Source: Physella acuta (taxonomy: Eukaryota > Mollusca > Gastropoda > Physidae). From it: 64,000 nucleotides of DNA. The notes beneath the pieces are model-generated. The model had not been told where the DNA came from and searched no databases. It was given only the letters and a program-made list of their open reading frames with translations. Position numbers and translations under genes: made by a program. The stretch is taken from the NCBI RefSeq assembly GCF_028476545.1, contig NW_026732380.1, positions 245,001 to 309,000 on the forward strand, given 5' to 3'. This document shows, one piece after another, positions 11,498 through 23,345 of the stretch. The number at the start of each line of letters is the position of its first letter. Position 1 is the first letter of the stretch.

Positions 11498-11998
11498 GTC
11501 AGTACTCACCTTTTTCTGCTCGTTTAACTCCGCTTAACCTGGGACTTTTGAAAAATTCTGAGCAAACATTTCACAGATAAATAAATGTTAAACGCTGAAC
11601 TAAGAAAATAAATATACACTAGATATTACAATCGCAGTCATTGATTGTAATTTAAAATCTAACGCTCACTCTAGCCTAAACCATGATCTAAATCAAATTC
11701 AGAACTCTAAAAAGATTCTTTATTATTATTTTAATAAAGGTTATTTAATACCTAATTGATTTTAATTTATTTTTAGTATTATGATATTGTAGCCATACAA
11801 GAGAAAGTAGATATTTGAGTTTAAAAAACAATCATTGTTATAATTATATTTTAATTCGGTGAATTTTTATTTTGCCGACAAACCACGCGACTAAAATATT
11901 TTCCTTAAGCCGCGATCAGGTACTCCAAACTAAACTTATCTGCGCCATAAATGATGCTCAAGTAAAATCGCTGAGTTTTTAAAACTAACTAGCGTGCC
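11498..11998 (+). other. First part of intron of gene 3
   Basis: AT-rich unique intron sequence; no exon or repeat family was recognised here. Confidence 0.6.
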
Positions 11999-13029
11999 CG
12001 TCACCGCGCGTTGCTGCGGGGTTAGAAGAAAGTCCGAGGATAGCCTGGGGCAAATCGCACCCTACAGGGGCGTCCGCCTGATTCAGTTTAGTGAAAAACT
12101 ATAATGCCCCATTTCTCCATAGTCTATGGCACTGTTTAAAATGGACATATCAGGGGCGTAGCGAGGGGGGGGGGGCGGGGGGTGCGGACCGCACCGGGTG
12201 ACACCATTTAGGGGGGTGACACCAAGGCAAAAAATAGCAAAATATATAGAGAAAAACTCGAGGGGGGGGGGGTGCAAATTGAAAGTTTGAGGGGGGGGGG
12301 TGCAAATCGAAAACTTGAGGGGGAGGGGTGCAAATCGAAAGTTTGAGGGGGGGGGTGCAAATCGAAAATTTGAAAGTTTGTCCCTGGGAAGGGTCTCTAT
12401 GCCTCTGGGGGGGGGGGGGTGACACCATTAAGTGCCGCACCGGGTGACACCCGACCTCGCTACGCCACTGAGACATATGCACTATCGCGCTCACAGGAGA
12501 GCCCTGGGCGCCAAATTGCACCATGCCGGGGCGCCGCCCCTGCGAAATGAAAAATATTTGTTTTTGCAGAAACCTTCCTAGGAGTATTCTCAACAACTTC
12601 CCAAAGTTTCATGGCGATCGGAAGAAAGGTGTAGTAATGCATAAAAGAAAAATATGAAATATATTTGGAGGGCTTATCAATGATTTACCAATCCCATATT
12701 CTTAGACGCGTGACCTTTTTTTCTTAAGTCTGATTCCATCTTATCCATAGTCTATTGCACTGTTTCGAACGAACGTAGGCGCCATTGCGCTCACAGAAAA
12801 GCCCGAGGCGCCTAATCGCCCCCAACCGGAGGGCGCGTCTGATTTGGTATAGTCAACGATTATTGTTGCCCAACGTGTCTTTAGTATGTCGATTTTTTTT
12901 TTAAACAGACTTAGGTGCCATAGTGCAATTTTTTTTGCATTAGCCATCCCAATGACTATTCTCAACAACTTCATTAAATTTCATTGCTGTCCGACAAAAG
13001 GTGTAACAACGCATAAAAGACAGACAGTC

Positions 13030-13086
<57 letters not shown>

Positions 13087-13095
13087 GCAATGGTT
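11999..13095. mobile_element. Retroposon-like interspersed repeat, two diverged units with (CAGA)n tail
   Basis: The block opens with 'gcgtgcccgtcaccgcgcg'. It holds two diverged copies of one module: 'gtctatggcactgttt', a GC-rich 'gcgctcacag...gcgcc' part, 'attctcaacaacttc', 'tttcat', then 'ggtgta...cgcataaaaga'. The second copy runs straight into about 17 CAGA repeats (13018-13088). Modules of this type with CAGA-like tails are common at the 3' ends of invertebrate non-LTR elements and SINEs. The exact family is not identified. Confidence 0.55.
12151..12470. mobile_element. hAT-like MITE, copy 1 (inside the retroposon-like block)
   Basis: Ends read CAGGGGCGTAGCGAGG and CCTCGCTACGCCACTG, giving near-perfect terminal inverted repeats. 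Flanks GGACATAT / AGACATAT match at 7 of 8 bases, as expected for a hAT-type 8-base target duplication. Compared with the 237-base copy at 61665-61901, this one is expanded by several copies of an internal ~28-base G-rich unit (tgcaaatcgaaagtttga plus G run). It has no coding capacity. Confidence 0.85.
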
Positions 13096-13347
13096 TTATA
13101 GTTAGACTTGGAAGCTACCTGTAGTTGGACAGGCTTACGACGTATGATAAGCTCTAACTATACGAACATATCCAACTCTGTACTGACCAGAACCTATTGT
13201 CTGCTTGACCACAGTGACTAGGACTGTTGTAAATCAAGCTGTGGAGATTACTGCATAGGTCATGAAAGCGCCTGCAATCAGGTAGTCTATTGTCCAGCAA
13301 ACAGACCTTTTAGGTGTCAATGTTTTGACGTTTACGCGTCAAAGTGA

Positions 13348-13516
13348 AGGAAATAATCTCCAGCCAAACAAGCACAGACTACACCCGCGCGCTAAACTTT
13401 GCAAGTTTTCTGATAGAAACGTTTCCATCTTCTGCTATCATTTGAGATTTTAAAATTAAAAAGACATTAAAAAAAATTAAATCGGTTTGGTTGCATTTTT
13501 TTGTTTGTTTATTTGC

Positions 13517-13548
<32 letters not shown>

Positions 13549-14000
13549 AATTTAAAAAACTGGGCAACTGTGTCTTTTCTTTATTCCATATCTAAAGTTT
13601 TGTTAAGAAAACCATTGACAAAATGTAGATAAAGCATAAAAGCCAGCAAATTGGGCATACCCTGAGAATGGAAAAAGGATATACCGTGAAGAAAGCGCTA
13701 GATTCGAATCCCCAGGGGGAAGAAGAAAGTAGGCATGGGGTGCCGGGTTACATGAGCGCATATAAAGAGAGCTGTCCCCTGGAGGGGGTGTGGCCGCTGC
13801 CCTTGGCTCACCAGGGGCCTTAAAGGAAAAACAAGAAACTAAAGCTTTGTTTTATATCGTGTCTTCTGCTTGCAGCAACTACAACATAACTCAACCCCGG
13901 TTCTGTAATTCATCCAGAAAAAAAGAATTGCAAAAAGTCTCATAACCCAAAAGTTAGCCGAACCCGGCCTTAAACAACCTTAATCCTGTACCTAACCCGG
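13348..14000. other. Downstream region of gene 3
   Basis: Contains a possible ATTAAA polyadenylation site (13455-13460), a (GT)n tract (13519-13546), and a tRNA B-box-like 'agattcgaatcccc' (13689-13702) in sequence resembling a SINE remnant. A good acceptor (ttctgcttgcag, ending 13875) opens into a 22-codon frame ending TAA at 13945. No gene is called. Confidence 0.45.
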
Positions 14001-14004
14001 TGTA

Positions 14005-17000
14005 TTACACTAACCCTTACTCTACAATAGCCCTTACTCTATATTACCCTACCCCTTACTCTACCATAGCCCTTACTCTATATTACCCTACCCCTTACTC
14101 TACAATAGCCCTTACTCTATATTACCCTACCCCTTACTCTACCATAGCCCTTACTCTATATTACCCTACCCCTTACTCTACCATAGCCCTTACTCTATAT
14201 TACCCTACCCCTTACTCTACAATAGCCCTTACTCTATATTACCCTACCCCTTACTCTACAATAGCCCTTACTCTATATTACCCTACCCCTTACTCTACCA
14301 TAGCCCTTACTCTATATTACCCTACCCCTTACTCTACAATAGCCCTTACTCTATATTACCCTACCCCTTACTCTACAATAGCCCTTACTCTATATTACCC
14401 TACCCCTTACTCTACAATAGCCCTTACTCTATATTACCCTACCCCTTACTCTACCATAGCCCTTACTCTATATTACCCTACCCCTTACTCTACCATAGCC
14501 CTTACTCTATATTACCCTACCCCTTACTCTACCATAGCTATTACTCTATATTACCCTACCCCTTACTCTACCATAGCCCTTACTCTATATTACCCTACCC
14601 CTTACTCTACCATAGCCCTTACTCTATATTACCCTACCCCTTACTCTACAATAGCCCTTACTCTATATTACCCTACCCTTACTCTACCATAGCCCTTACT
14701 CTATATTACCCTACCCCTTACTCTACAATAGCCCTTACTCTATATTACCCTACCCCTTACTCTACAATAGCCCTTACTCTATATTACCCTACCCCTTACT
14801 CTACCATAGCCCTTACTCTATATTACCCTACCCCTTACTCTACAATAGCCCTTACTCTATATTACCCTACCCCTTACTCTACCATAGCCCTTACTCTATA
14901 TTACCCTACCCCTTACCCTACCATAGCCCTTACTCTATATTACCCTACCCCTTACTCTACCATAGCCCTTACTCTATATTACCCTACCCCTTACTCTACC
15001 ATAGCCCTTACTCTATATTACCCTACCCCTTACTCTACCATAGCCCTTACTCTATATTACCCTACCCCTTACTCTACCATAGCCCTTACTCTATATTACC
15101 CTACCCCTTACTCTACCATAGCCCTTACTCTATATTACCCTACCCCTTACTCTACTCTAGCCATTACTCTATATTACCCTACCCCTTACTCTACCATAGC
15201 CCTAACTTTATATTACCCTACCCCTTACTCTACAATAGCCCTTACTCTATATTACCCTACCCCTTACTCTACCATAGCCCTAACTCTATATTACCCTACC
15301 CCTTACTCTACCATAGCCCTTACTCTATATTACCCTACCCCTTACTCTACCATAGCCCTTACTCTATATTACCCTACCCCTTACTTTACCATAGCCCTTA
15401 CTCTATATTAGCCTACCCCTTACTCTACCATAGCCCTTACTCTATATTACCCTACCCCTTACTCTACTCTAGCCATTACTCTATATTACCCTACCCCTTA
15501 CTCTACCATAGCCCTAACTCTATATTACCCTACCCCTTACTCTACAATAGCCCTAACTCTATATTACCCTACCCCTTACTCTACCATAGCCCTAACTCTA
15601 TATTACCCTACCCGTTACTCTACCATAGCCCTTACTCTATATTACCCTACCCCTTACTCTACCATAGCCCTTACTCTATATTACCCTACCCCTTACTCTA
15701 CCATAGCCCTTACTCTATATTACCCTACCCCTTACTCTACAATAGCCCTTACTCTATATTACACTACCCCTTACTCTACAATAGCCCTTACTCTATATTA
15801 CCCTACCCCTTACTCTACAATAGCCCTTACTCTATATTACCCTACCCCTTACTCTACAATAGCCCTAACTCTATATTACCCTACCCCTTACTCTACAATA
15901 GCCCTTACTCTATATTACCCTACCCCTTACTCTACCATAGCCCTTACTCTATATTACCCTACCCCTTACTCTACAATAGCCCTTACTCTATATTACCCTA
16001 CCCCTTACTCTACCATAGCCCTTACTCTATATTACCCTACCCCTTACTCTACAATAGCCCTTACTCTATATTACACTACCCCTTACTCTACAATAGCCCT
16101 TACTCTATATTACCCTACCCCTTACTCTACCATAGCCCTTACTCTATATTACCCTACCCCTTACTCTACAATAGCCCTTACTCTATATTACCCTACCCCT
16201 TACTCTACAATAGCCCTTACTCTATATTACCCTACCCCTTACTCTACAATAGCCCTTACTCTATATTACCCTACCCCTTACTCTACCATAGCCCTTACTC
16301 TATATTACCCTACCCCTTACTCTACAATAGCCCTTACTCTATATTACCCTACCCCTTACTCTACCATAGCCCTTACTCTATATTACCCTACCCCTTACTC
16401 TACAATAGCCCTTACTCTATATTACCCTACCCCTTACTCTACCATAGCCCTTACTCTATATTACCCTACCCCTTACTCTACCATAGCCCTAACTCTATAT
16501 TACCCTACCCCTTACTCTACAATAGCCCTTACTCTATATTACCCTACCCCTTACTCTACCATAGCCCTAACTCTATATTACCCTACCCCTTACTCTACCA
16601 TAGCCCTAACTCTAGAATTACCCTACCCCTTACTCTACCATAGCCCTAACTCTATATTACCCTACCCCTTACTATACAATAGCCCTTACTCTATATTACC
16701 CTACCCCTTACTCTACAATAGCCCTAACTCTATATTACCCTACCCCTTACTCTACCATAGCCCTAACTCTATATTACCCTACCCCTTACTCTACCATAGC
16801 CCTAACTCTATATTACCCTACCCCTTACTCTACAATAGCCCTAACTCTATATTACCCTACCCCTTACTCTACAATAGCCCTTACTCTATATTACCCTACC
16901 CCTTACTCTACAATAGCCCTTACTCTATATTACCCTACCCCTTACTCTACAATAGCCCTTACTCTATATTACCCTACCCCTTACTCTACAATAGCCCTTA

Positions 17001-18368
17001 CTCTATATTACCCTACCCCTTACTCTACAATAGCCCTTACTCTATATTACCCTACCCCTTACTCTACAATAGCCCTTACTCTATATTACCCTACCCCTTA
17101 CTCTACCATAGCCCTTACTCTATATTACCCTACCCCTTACTCTACCATAGCCCTTACTCTATATTACACTACCCCTTACTCTACAATAGCCCTTACTCTA
17201 TATTACCCTACCCCTTACTCTACAATAGCCCTTACTCTATATTACCCTACCCCTTAAACTTTCAATAGCCCTTACTCTATATTACCCTACCCCTTACTCT
17301 ACAATAGCCCTTACTCTATATTACCCTACCCCTTACTCTACAATAGCCCTTACTCTATATTACCCTACCCCTTACTCTACAATAGCCCTTACTCTATATT
17401 ACCCTACCCCTTACTCTACCATAGCCCTTACTCTATATTACACTACCCCTTACTCTACAATAGCCCTTACTCTATATTACCCTACCCCTTACTCTACCAT
17501 AGCCCTTACTCTATATTACCCTACCCCTTACTCTACAATAGCCCTTACTCTATATTACCCTACCCCTTACTCTACCATAGCCCTTACTCTATATTACCCT
17601 ACCCCTTACTCTACCATAGCCCTTACTCTATATTACCCTACCCCTTACTCTACAATAGCCCTTACTCTATATTACCCTACCCCTTACTCTACCATAGCCC
17701 TTACTCTATATTACACTACCCCTTACTCTACAATAGCCCTTACTCTATATTACACTACCCCTTACTATACCATAGCCCTTACTCTATATTACCCTACCCC
17801 TTACTCTACCATAGCCCTTACTCTATATTACACTACCCCTTACTCTATATTACTCTAACCCTTACTCTATATAACCCTAACCCTTACTCTATATTACCCT
17901 ACCCTTACTCTATGTTACCCTACCCTTACTCTATGTTACCCTACCCCTTACTCTATATTACTCTAACCCTTACTCTATATAACCCTAACCCTTACTCTAT
18001 ATTACCCTACCCTTACTCTATGTTACCCTACCCCTTACTCTATATTACTCTAACCCTTACTCTATATTACCCTACCCTTACTCTATATTACTCTACCCTT
18101 ACTCTATATAACCATACCCCTTACTCTATATTACTCTAACCCTTACTCTATATTACCCTACCCTTACTCTATATTACTCTACCCTTACTCTATATAACCA
18201 TACCCCTTACTCTATATTACTCTAGCTTTACTCTATATTACCCTACCCCTTACTCTATATTACTCTAACCCTTACTCTATATTACCCTACCCTTACTCTA
18301 TATTACTCTACCCTTACTCTATATAACCATACCCCTTACTCTATATTACTCTAGCTTTACTCTAACCC
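14005..18368. repeat. 4.4-kb satellite array, 39-bp unit
   Basis: About 98 copies of a 39-base unit, itself two related half-units ('cccttactctaccatag' and 'cccttactctatatta'), run to about 17850. A less regular tail with shorter units and 'taaccctaaccctta' pieces runs to 18368. The unit is a multiple of three, so a 230-codon frame repeating YYPTPYSTIALTL appears by chance. Variants (acaat/accat, cttact/ctaact) recur in blocks. Confidence 0.97.
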
Positions 18369-18780
18369 TATACACTGTTTGTTACGTCCATTCTCCAGAC
18401 TCGATATAGTCACGTGACAAACGCACGTGATATTAGCCCCTCCCCCCACCCACCTGCTTAGACTTAACCTTCGTCTCTAGCTGTATAACTTTGACTGGAC
18501 ATTTCCCACTCTGGACATCACGACGCAGAAACCTCACCATAAAGCGGTACCACCGTCATGTCCGTCTTTGATCGCCGTGTCGTGAAACGAGATGTCCGGC
18601 GGGGAGGCGAGATTTGACGAGATTTGACGAGATTCGACGAGAATTGACGAGATTTGACGAGATGTCATGGATGGGCCGAGACGAGAGTTATCCGCCGTGA
18701 TTGTAGTGCAAGAAGAGATCAGGAGGGCTGGGTAAATGGATGCGTTCTAAGGACTTCCGGTTAGAGCAGCCACCAACACC
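18369..18780. repeat. Unique sequence with short 'gacgagattt' repeat
   Basis: Unique sequence between two satellites, with about six copies of 'gacgagattt' at 18606-18662. Nothing else was recognised. Confidence 0.7.
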
Positions 18781-18789
18781 ACTTAACAG

Positions 18790-19950
18790 GGAATAGAGGT
18801 CTGGTGATGTGGGGGTAGGATGGTGCGGTGATGTGGGGATGTGGGGATATGATGGTGTGGGGATGTGGGGATATGATGGTGTGGTGGTGTGGTAATATGA
18901 TGGTGTGGTGGTATGGTAATATGATGGTGTGGTGATGTGGTAATATGATGGTGTGGTGGTGTGGTAATATGATGGTGTGGTGGTGTGGTAATATGATGGT
19001 GTGGTGGTGTGGTAATATGATGGTGTGGTGGTGTGGTAATATGATGGTGTGGTGGTGTGGTAATATGATGGTGTGGTTGTGTGGTAATATGATGGTGTGG
19101 TGGTGTGGTAATATGATGGTGTGGTGATGTACTAATATGATGGTATTGAGATGTGGTAATATGATGGTGTGGGGATGTGGGGATATGATGGTGTGGTGGT
19201 GTGGTAATATGATGGTGTGGTGGTATGGTAATATGATGGTGTGGTGATGTGGTAATATGATGGTGTGGTGGTGTGGTAATATGATGGTGTGGTGGTGTGG
19301 TAATATGATGGTGTGGTGGTATGGTAATATGATGGTGTGGTGATGTGGTAATATGATGGTGTGGTGGTGTGGTAATATGATGGTGTGGTGGTGTGGTAAT
19401 ATGATGGTGTGGTGGTGTGGTAATATGATGGTGTGGTGGTGTGGTAATATGATGGTGTGGTGGTGTGGTAATATGATGGTGTGGTTGTGTGGTAATATGA
19501 TGGTGTGGTGGTGTGGTAATATGATGGTGTGGTGATGTACTAATATGATGGTATTGAGATGTGGTAATATGATGGTGTGGGGATGTGGGGATATGATGGT
19601 GTGGTGGTGTGGTAATATGATGGTGTGGTGATGTACTAATATGATGGTATTGAGATGTGGTAATGATGGTGTGGGGATGTGGGGATGTGGGGATGTGGGA
19701 TTTGATGGTGTGGTGGTGTGGTAAAATGATATTGTGTGGTGATGTGGGGATAGCATGGTGTGGGGGATGTGGTAATATAATGGTGTGGTGGTGTAATAAT
19801 AAGATATTGTGTGGTGATGTGGTGATAGGATGGTGTGGTGTGGTGGTGATATGAAAGTGTGGTGATGTGATGTTGTGATATGATGGTGTGGTTATGTGTT
19901 GTGGTGATATGCTTTTGTTTGATATGATGGTACAGTAATGGGTTGGTGTG
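18790..19950. repeat. 24-bp minisatellite with 408-bp higher-order repeat
   Basis: The 24-base unit contains 'atgatggtgtggtggtgtgg'. A 17-unit block is repeated: 18945-19127 reappears at 19353-19535, exactly 408 bases on, and the rare variant 'gatgtactaatatgatgg' recurs at about 19123, 19531 and 19629. Long - strand frames of HHHTIILP type are repeat artefacts. Confidence 0.96.
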
Positions 19951-21890
19951 TTCATATTATGGTGTGTTGATGTGATGTGTTCATATGATTTTGTATCGAC
20001 GTGCTATGTGGATCAATAGTCATGTATATATGTTTGTTATATGCGTGTATGAACTACACCCACAACAGGCTGTCCCCTATTGGCACAACTACAAGTCCCA
20101 TAACTCCCAGTTAAACTCACATGCCTATAATAGCAATGCGCCAATATAAACTGGAATAGAGCAATGCCATGCAGGAACGATAACTCCCACTCCCGCCATT
20201 ACTAAAGGTTTCTATGTTGTATACAGTAATAAAATAAACAGTTAAACATAAACAAGTGCCGCAGGTGGGTGTTGAGGGGCTTATATCACGTGGGCTTGTC
20301 ACGTGAATAACATAAAATCTAATTTGATACCATGTTCTAGTCACGATTTGTTTTATGTATGCAGAATTCAAGTGAGTTAGCTCAGCTGTAATGGGTACCT
20401 GGCATACATTTTGATATCCTACATTTGATGAGTGTATTCTGTTAGTTGGCTGCCTGCTTAAGATGTGTGTGACTTAGCAACACAGTACCTTTACATAGTT
20501 ATGTTAACTCTACTTCATCTACCCTAAACAAATACAATTCACGGTCGTATTCTTTAAAAATTTACTTCGTTGTTTTTTTTTCATTCCACATGCGCCACAC
20601 ACACAAAGAAAATTTTCCTTTTACATTTTTACCCCATCCTATTATTACATTTCCTATTTTTACAAACTCATCATTGGCAACAAAAGTTGATTTTTTTTTT
20701 CATTTACCCGTATAATTTTTCGTGAACTTTTCTTCTATTTTCACCCACCTAAAAACCTCATCTCGCAAACAGCATGAAGCTTGTGATGTCACATTCTCTC
20801 CCCATATCCGGTCCGCCACATGTGTATCTAATAGAATATGACGGCCTGGATGTGGGTTTTTTATTTTGTAAATTAAATCTAATGAGTTTCCGGTGTGACA
20901 TCGTAGATATCACATTCTGTTATGTGGGTCAAGCCAATGGTAGCTCACATCGTCGGCTAATTATCCCAACAATTAGAGTGCTCACCAAATTTTAAATGGA
21001 CTAATATTGCGTAGTTACGTATGTTAATTAGTTTTAAATAAAAAAGGAGCCAATTAAACTATTTCGGTCGGTCACCTGGTCAACTGATTTAATTTTTAAA
21101 TAGGGTGGGGTGGGTGTGAGTTCAGGGGATGGAGTTTTTTGTGCTTCTTTTTTTTTTCAATTCCTCACACATCGGCGAAGCAACAGTGGGGTCTTAATTC
21201 GGACTATTTGAGGGGGTGGGGTTAAAGGGGAACCGAACCTACATCCATTTATTTAACCATTAAGCAAGTTTACTTTATTTCCACTGTTTAAACTATGATG
21301 GTATATTTTCCCCCGATGATTAGATTATGTGCCTGTTCTCTGTTTATCACGCCCAGACTGGCGGTACTAAAACGTTATGGAACTCCTGGCTGTTGATTCC
21401 CGCCCCCCCCCCCCCCCCCCCACTACCTTAAAGCTACCGTCTGTCAATAAACTCCACAATTAGTAACAGTAACTCTTTTATATTACTCATTAACTCCCAT
21501 TTTATTCTCCATTTCTCTATTGTACGCTGTTGATGTTTTTTTCCCAAAGTTTACCACCAAATCTATTGAGCATTATTTTGTTCTTTATTTTAACTCGTTT
21601 TGAAATGAGTTGAAATGACAGTAATTTTTACAAATAAATTTGATACTTTAACTAACTTTAAATTACATTTTATCTTTTAAATATCCAGTTACGATTACGT
21701 TTGGTGGCATCATCTCCCTACGATACGGTAACTACAACATTTCTTACATTCAATTTTCTCAGCGACATTCAACACGCACAGAAGATTAAAAAAAAAATCT
21801 CTCATTTTCCTGGAATCGTTTTTAATAAAGTCCCCATCCCCAATTGCTAGTTAATTTATTGGCCAGTCACACCTCCATTTCCTGCCGTGT
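19951..21890. other. Unique stretch between arrays
   Basis: Mostly AT-rich unique sequence. It includes two E-boxes (CACGTG at about 20287 and 20301), a SINE fragment (20375-20520), and a C run of about 18 near 21404-21421. No gene was recognised. Confidence 0.6.
20375..20520 (+). mobile_element. SINE fragment
   Basis: Contains 'gctcagctgtaatgggtacc' followed by 'tggca', and about 100 bases later 'aactctacttcatct'. The copy at 30825-31025 has the same two landmarks in the same order and spacing. The tRNA-like head is missing or decayed. Confidence 0.55.
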
Positions 21891-22290
21891 GAACTCATGC
21901 AGACGAGAAAGCCCTCAAATATTTATCAAAGAGCACGAACAGTCCAGGACCCGAAAGCTGGGCTGCGTGATCAAGTGAACGACTCGCTCATAAACCGCGG
22001 GTTTTATGGCCCGAGGGCCGGTGGAGCGAGCAAGACACGGTCCACGAACCAAGGGAAATCACCCTCGCTATTGGGGGAAGGGCAATCACTCGGGCTAGTT
22101 AATAAAAGAAACTTTGGAGTCGGCAGATTAAGGAGAAGTCGAATCTTAACGGGGGATAAATTATTCCCGCAGTTGTGGCGCGCATGCGCGGACGGAAGCG
22201 AGGCTGTTGTGGCTATGCGTGGACACTTCCGATCAAAGTCTTTAAGAAGGGAGAGATGCCGACAGGCTTTTTTTTCCCCACTAAAACTTC
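21891..22290. promoter_or_regulatory. CpG-rich island with perfect NRF1 site
   Basis: GC- and CpG-richer than its surroundings. It holds CGCGCATGCGCG (22179-22190), the palindromic consensus for NRF1/EWG-type factors. The + strand is open for 134 codons across the island, but the peptide is not recognisable. It is most likely a TATA-less promoter; the gene it serves is not visible. Confidence 0.5.
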
Positions 22291-23090
22291 CTCATCCCTA
22301 AGTTGTTTTTGTGACTTTTTCGCTACACGCCACACCCAAACTTGACCGATTTATAAATACTTGCGGTAGGGACAAACAGAGCTATAAAAGGTGGTTTTTA
22401 TTTTATTTTTACCGTTACCATTAATAGGGTTTGGGTCTGAGTTTGCGCTTAGTTTAGTGACTAGACCCTGGGTTAGTTTTGGTTAAATTTAGCTGGTGGA
22501 GGGGGGTGGGGGGATGGGGTTCTTCCAATGTCCGACAATATAATCTTTAAAATTTTAAGAATTTCAAAATGGGCCCCCAACCCCAGATTCAAATCTACAG
22601 TGCAATGTTTCTTTCTCAAAGCCTGAATTCTACGCCATAGCATGAAGGAATGGTAAATGCTAACATTTTAAAAAATTAAAACTCGAATATTATTATATAT
22701 TTACAGCGCCGTTCTTAAAGTCCAATCGGCTTTTCACGGTAGACCGGCGGCCAGTCCAATCCATAAACTAATTGCTTTTAAATTAAGAAACCTTTTACGT
22801 GCTTTTTGGCGGTACCCGCACGCCCTTTCCTTTAATGACAACACTTCGTTACCCTCCCCAACCCCACTACACTTTTGTTGCTCCACTGACAAAATTCGTT
22901 AAACTCTTGACAAAACCTTAACTTGACCACAAATAAACGATTTAAGATAAGCTACGGAGCATGGAATACTAGACAAACTAGTCAAGTAGAAAATAAAAAA
23001 ATGTGTTATAAAACCTAACCTAATATTATTGCGCGATGGAGTTTAGGCCTATCCAATAATACTAGGACACTACATTTTGATGTCTCTTCG
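22291..23090. other. Unique stretch between promoter-like islands
   Basis: Single-copy AT-rich sequence with one G-rich patch near 22500; no gene or repeat was recognised. Confidence 0.6.
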
Positions 23091-23293
23091 TCAGCCCAAC
23101 CGCATTCGAACCTCGACCGCCGACATGACAGGTTTGTAGTTGACCGCATCAGCTACACAAAGTGTGGAAATTACTTGACCAAACAATTACTAGAATGTTC
23201 TGAAAGAAAGCCGACACGGGCGGAGCTGGGTTGGAGACTATCAGTGCGAGACCACGGACAGGAATTAACATCCAAACCCACAGCAATCGTGCT

Positions 23294-23337
23294 GTTACTA
23301 TGGAGACCGAGAAACGCTGGTCCGACCAAGATGGCGG
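23294..23337 (+). promoter_or_regulatory. RFX X-box plus YY1 promoter-like site
   Basis: GTTACTATGGAGAC (23294-23307) fits the RFX X-box, and AAGATGGCGG (23328-23337) is a YY1 core. The two lie 20 bases apart, an arrangement typical of TATA-less promoters; X-boxes often mark cilia genes. A downstream coding exon was not identified. Confidence 0.45.
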
Positions 23338-23345
23338 GGCGGGAA

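Larger units (their letters stand above)
11412..13347 (+). pseudogene. CSalpha-beta defensin-like gene 3, probably broken
   Basis: Exon 1 (11412-11497, donor GTCAGT) encodes a signal peptide nearly identical to that of gene 2 (MRVALGCLVFILMTSLFPPT) and ends in the same phase just after its first cysteine. A second exon near 13215-13347 ends with TGA and carries C-x3-C-x3-C-x6-C-x5-C-x7-C-x-C plus one adjacent cysteine, the same core as genes 1 and 2. With the family's usual splice the frame length is kept, but the reading frame has about one interruption. It is therefore either a recent pseudogene or a gene using another splice choice. The TATA box and the almost unchanged signal peptide argue that the loss, if real, is recent. 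The intron contains a repeat-derived block (12000-13095) with a MITE inside. Confidence 0.65.

Noticed and set aside
14000-14692. 230-codon frame of YYPTPYSTIALTL repeats
   Set aside because: Pure 39-base satellite; the frame ends when one unit loses a base, as expected by chance.
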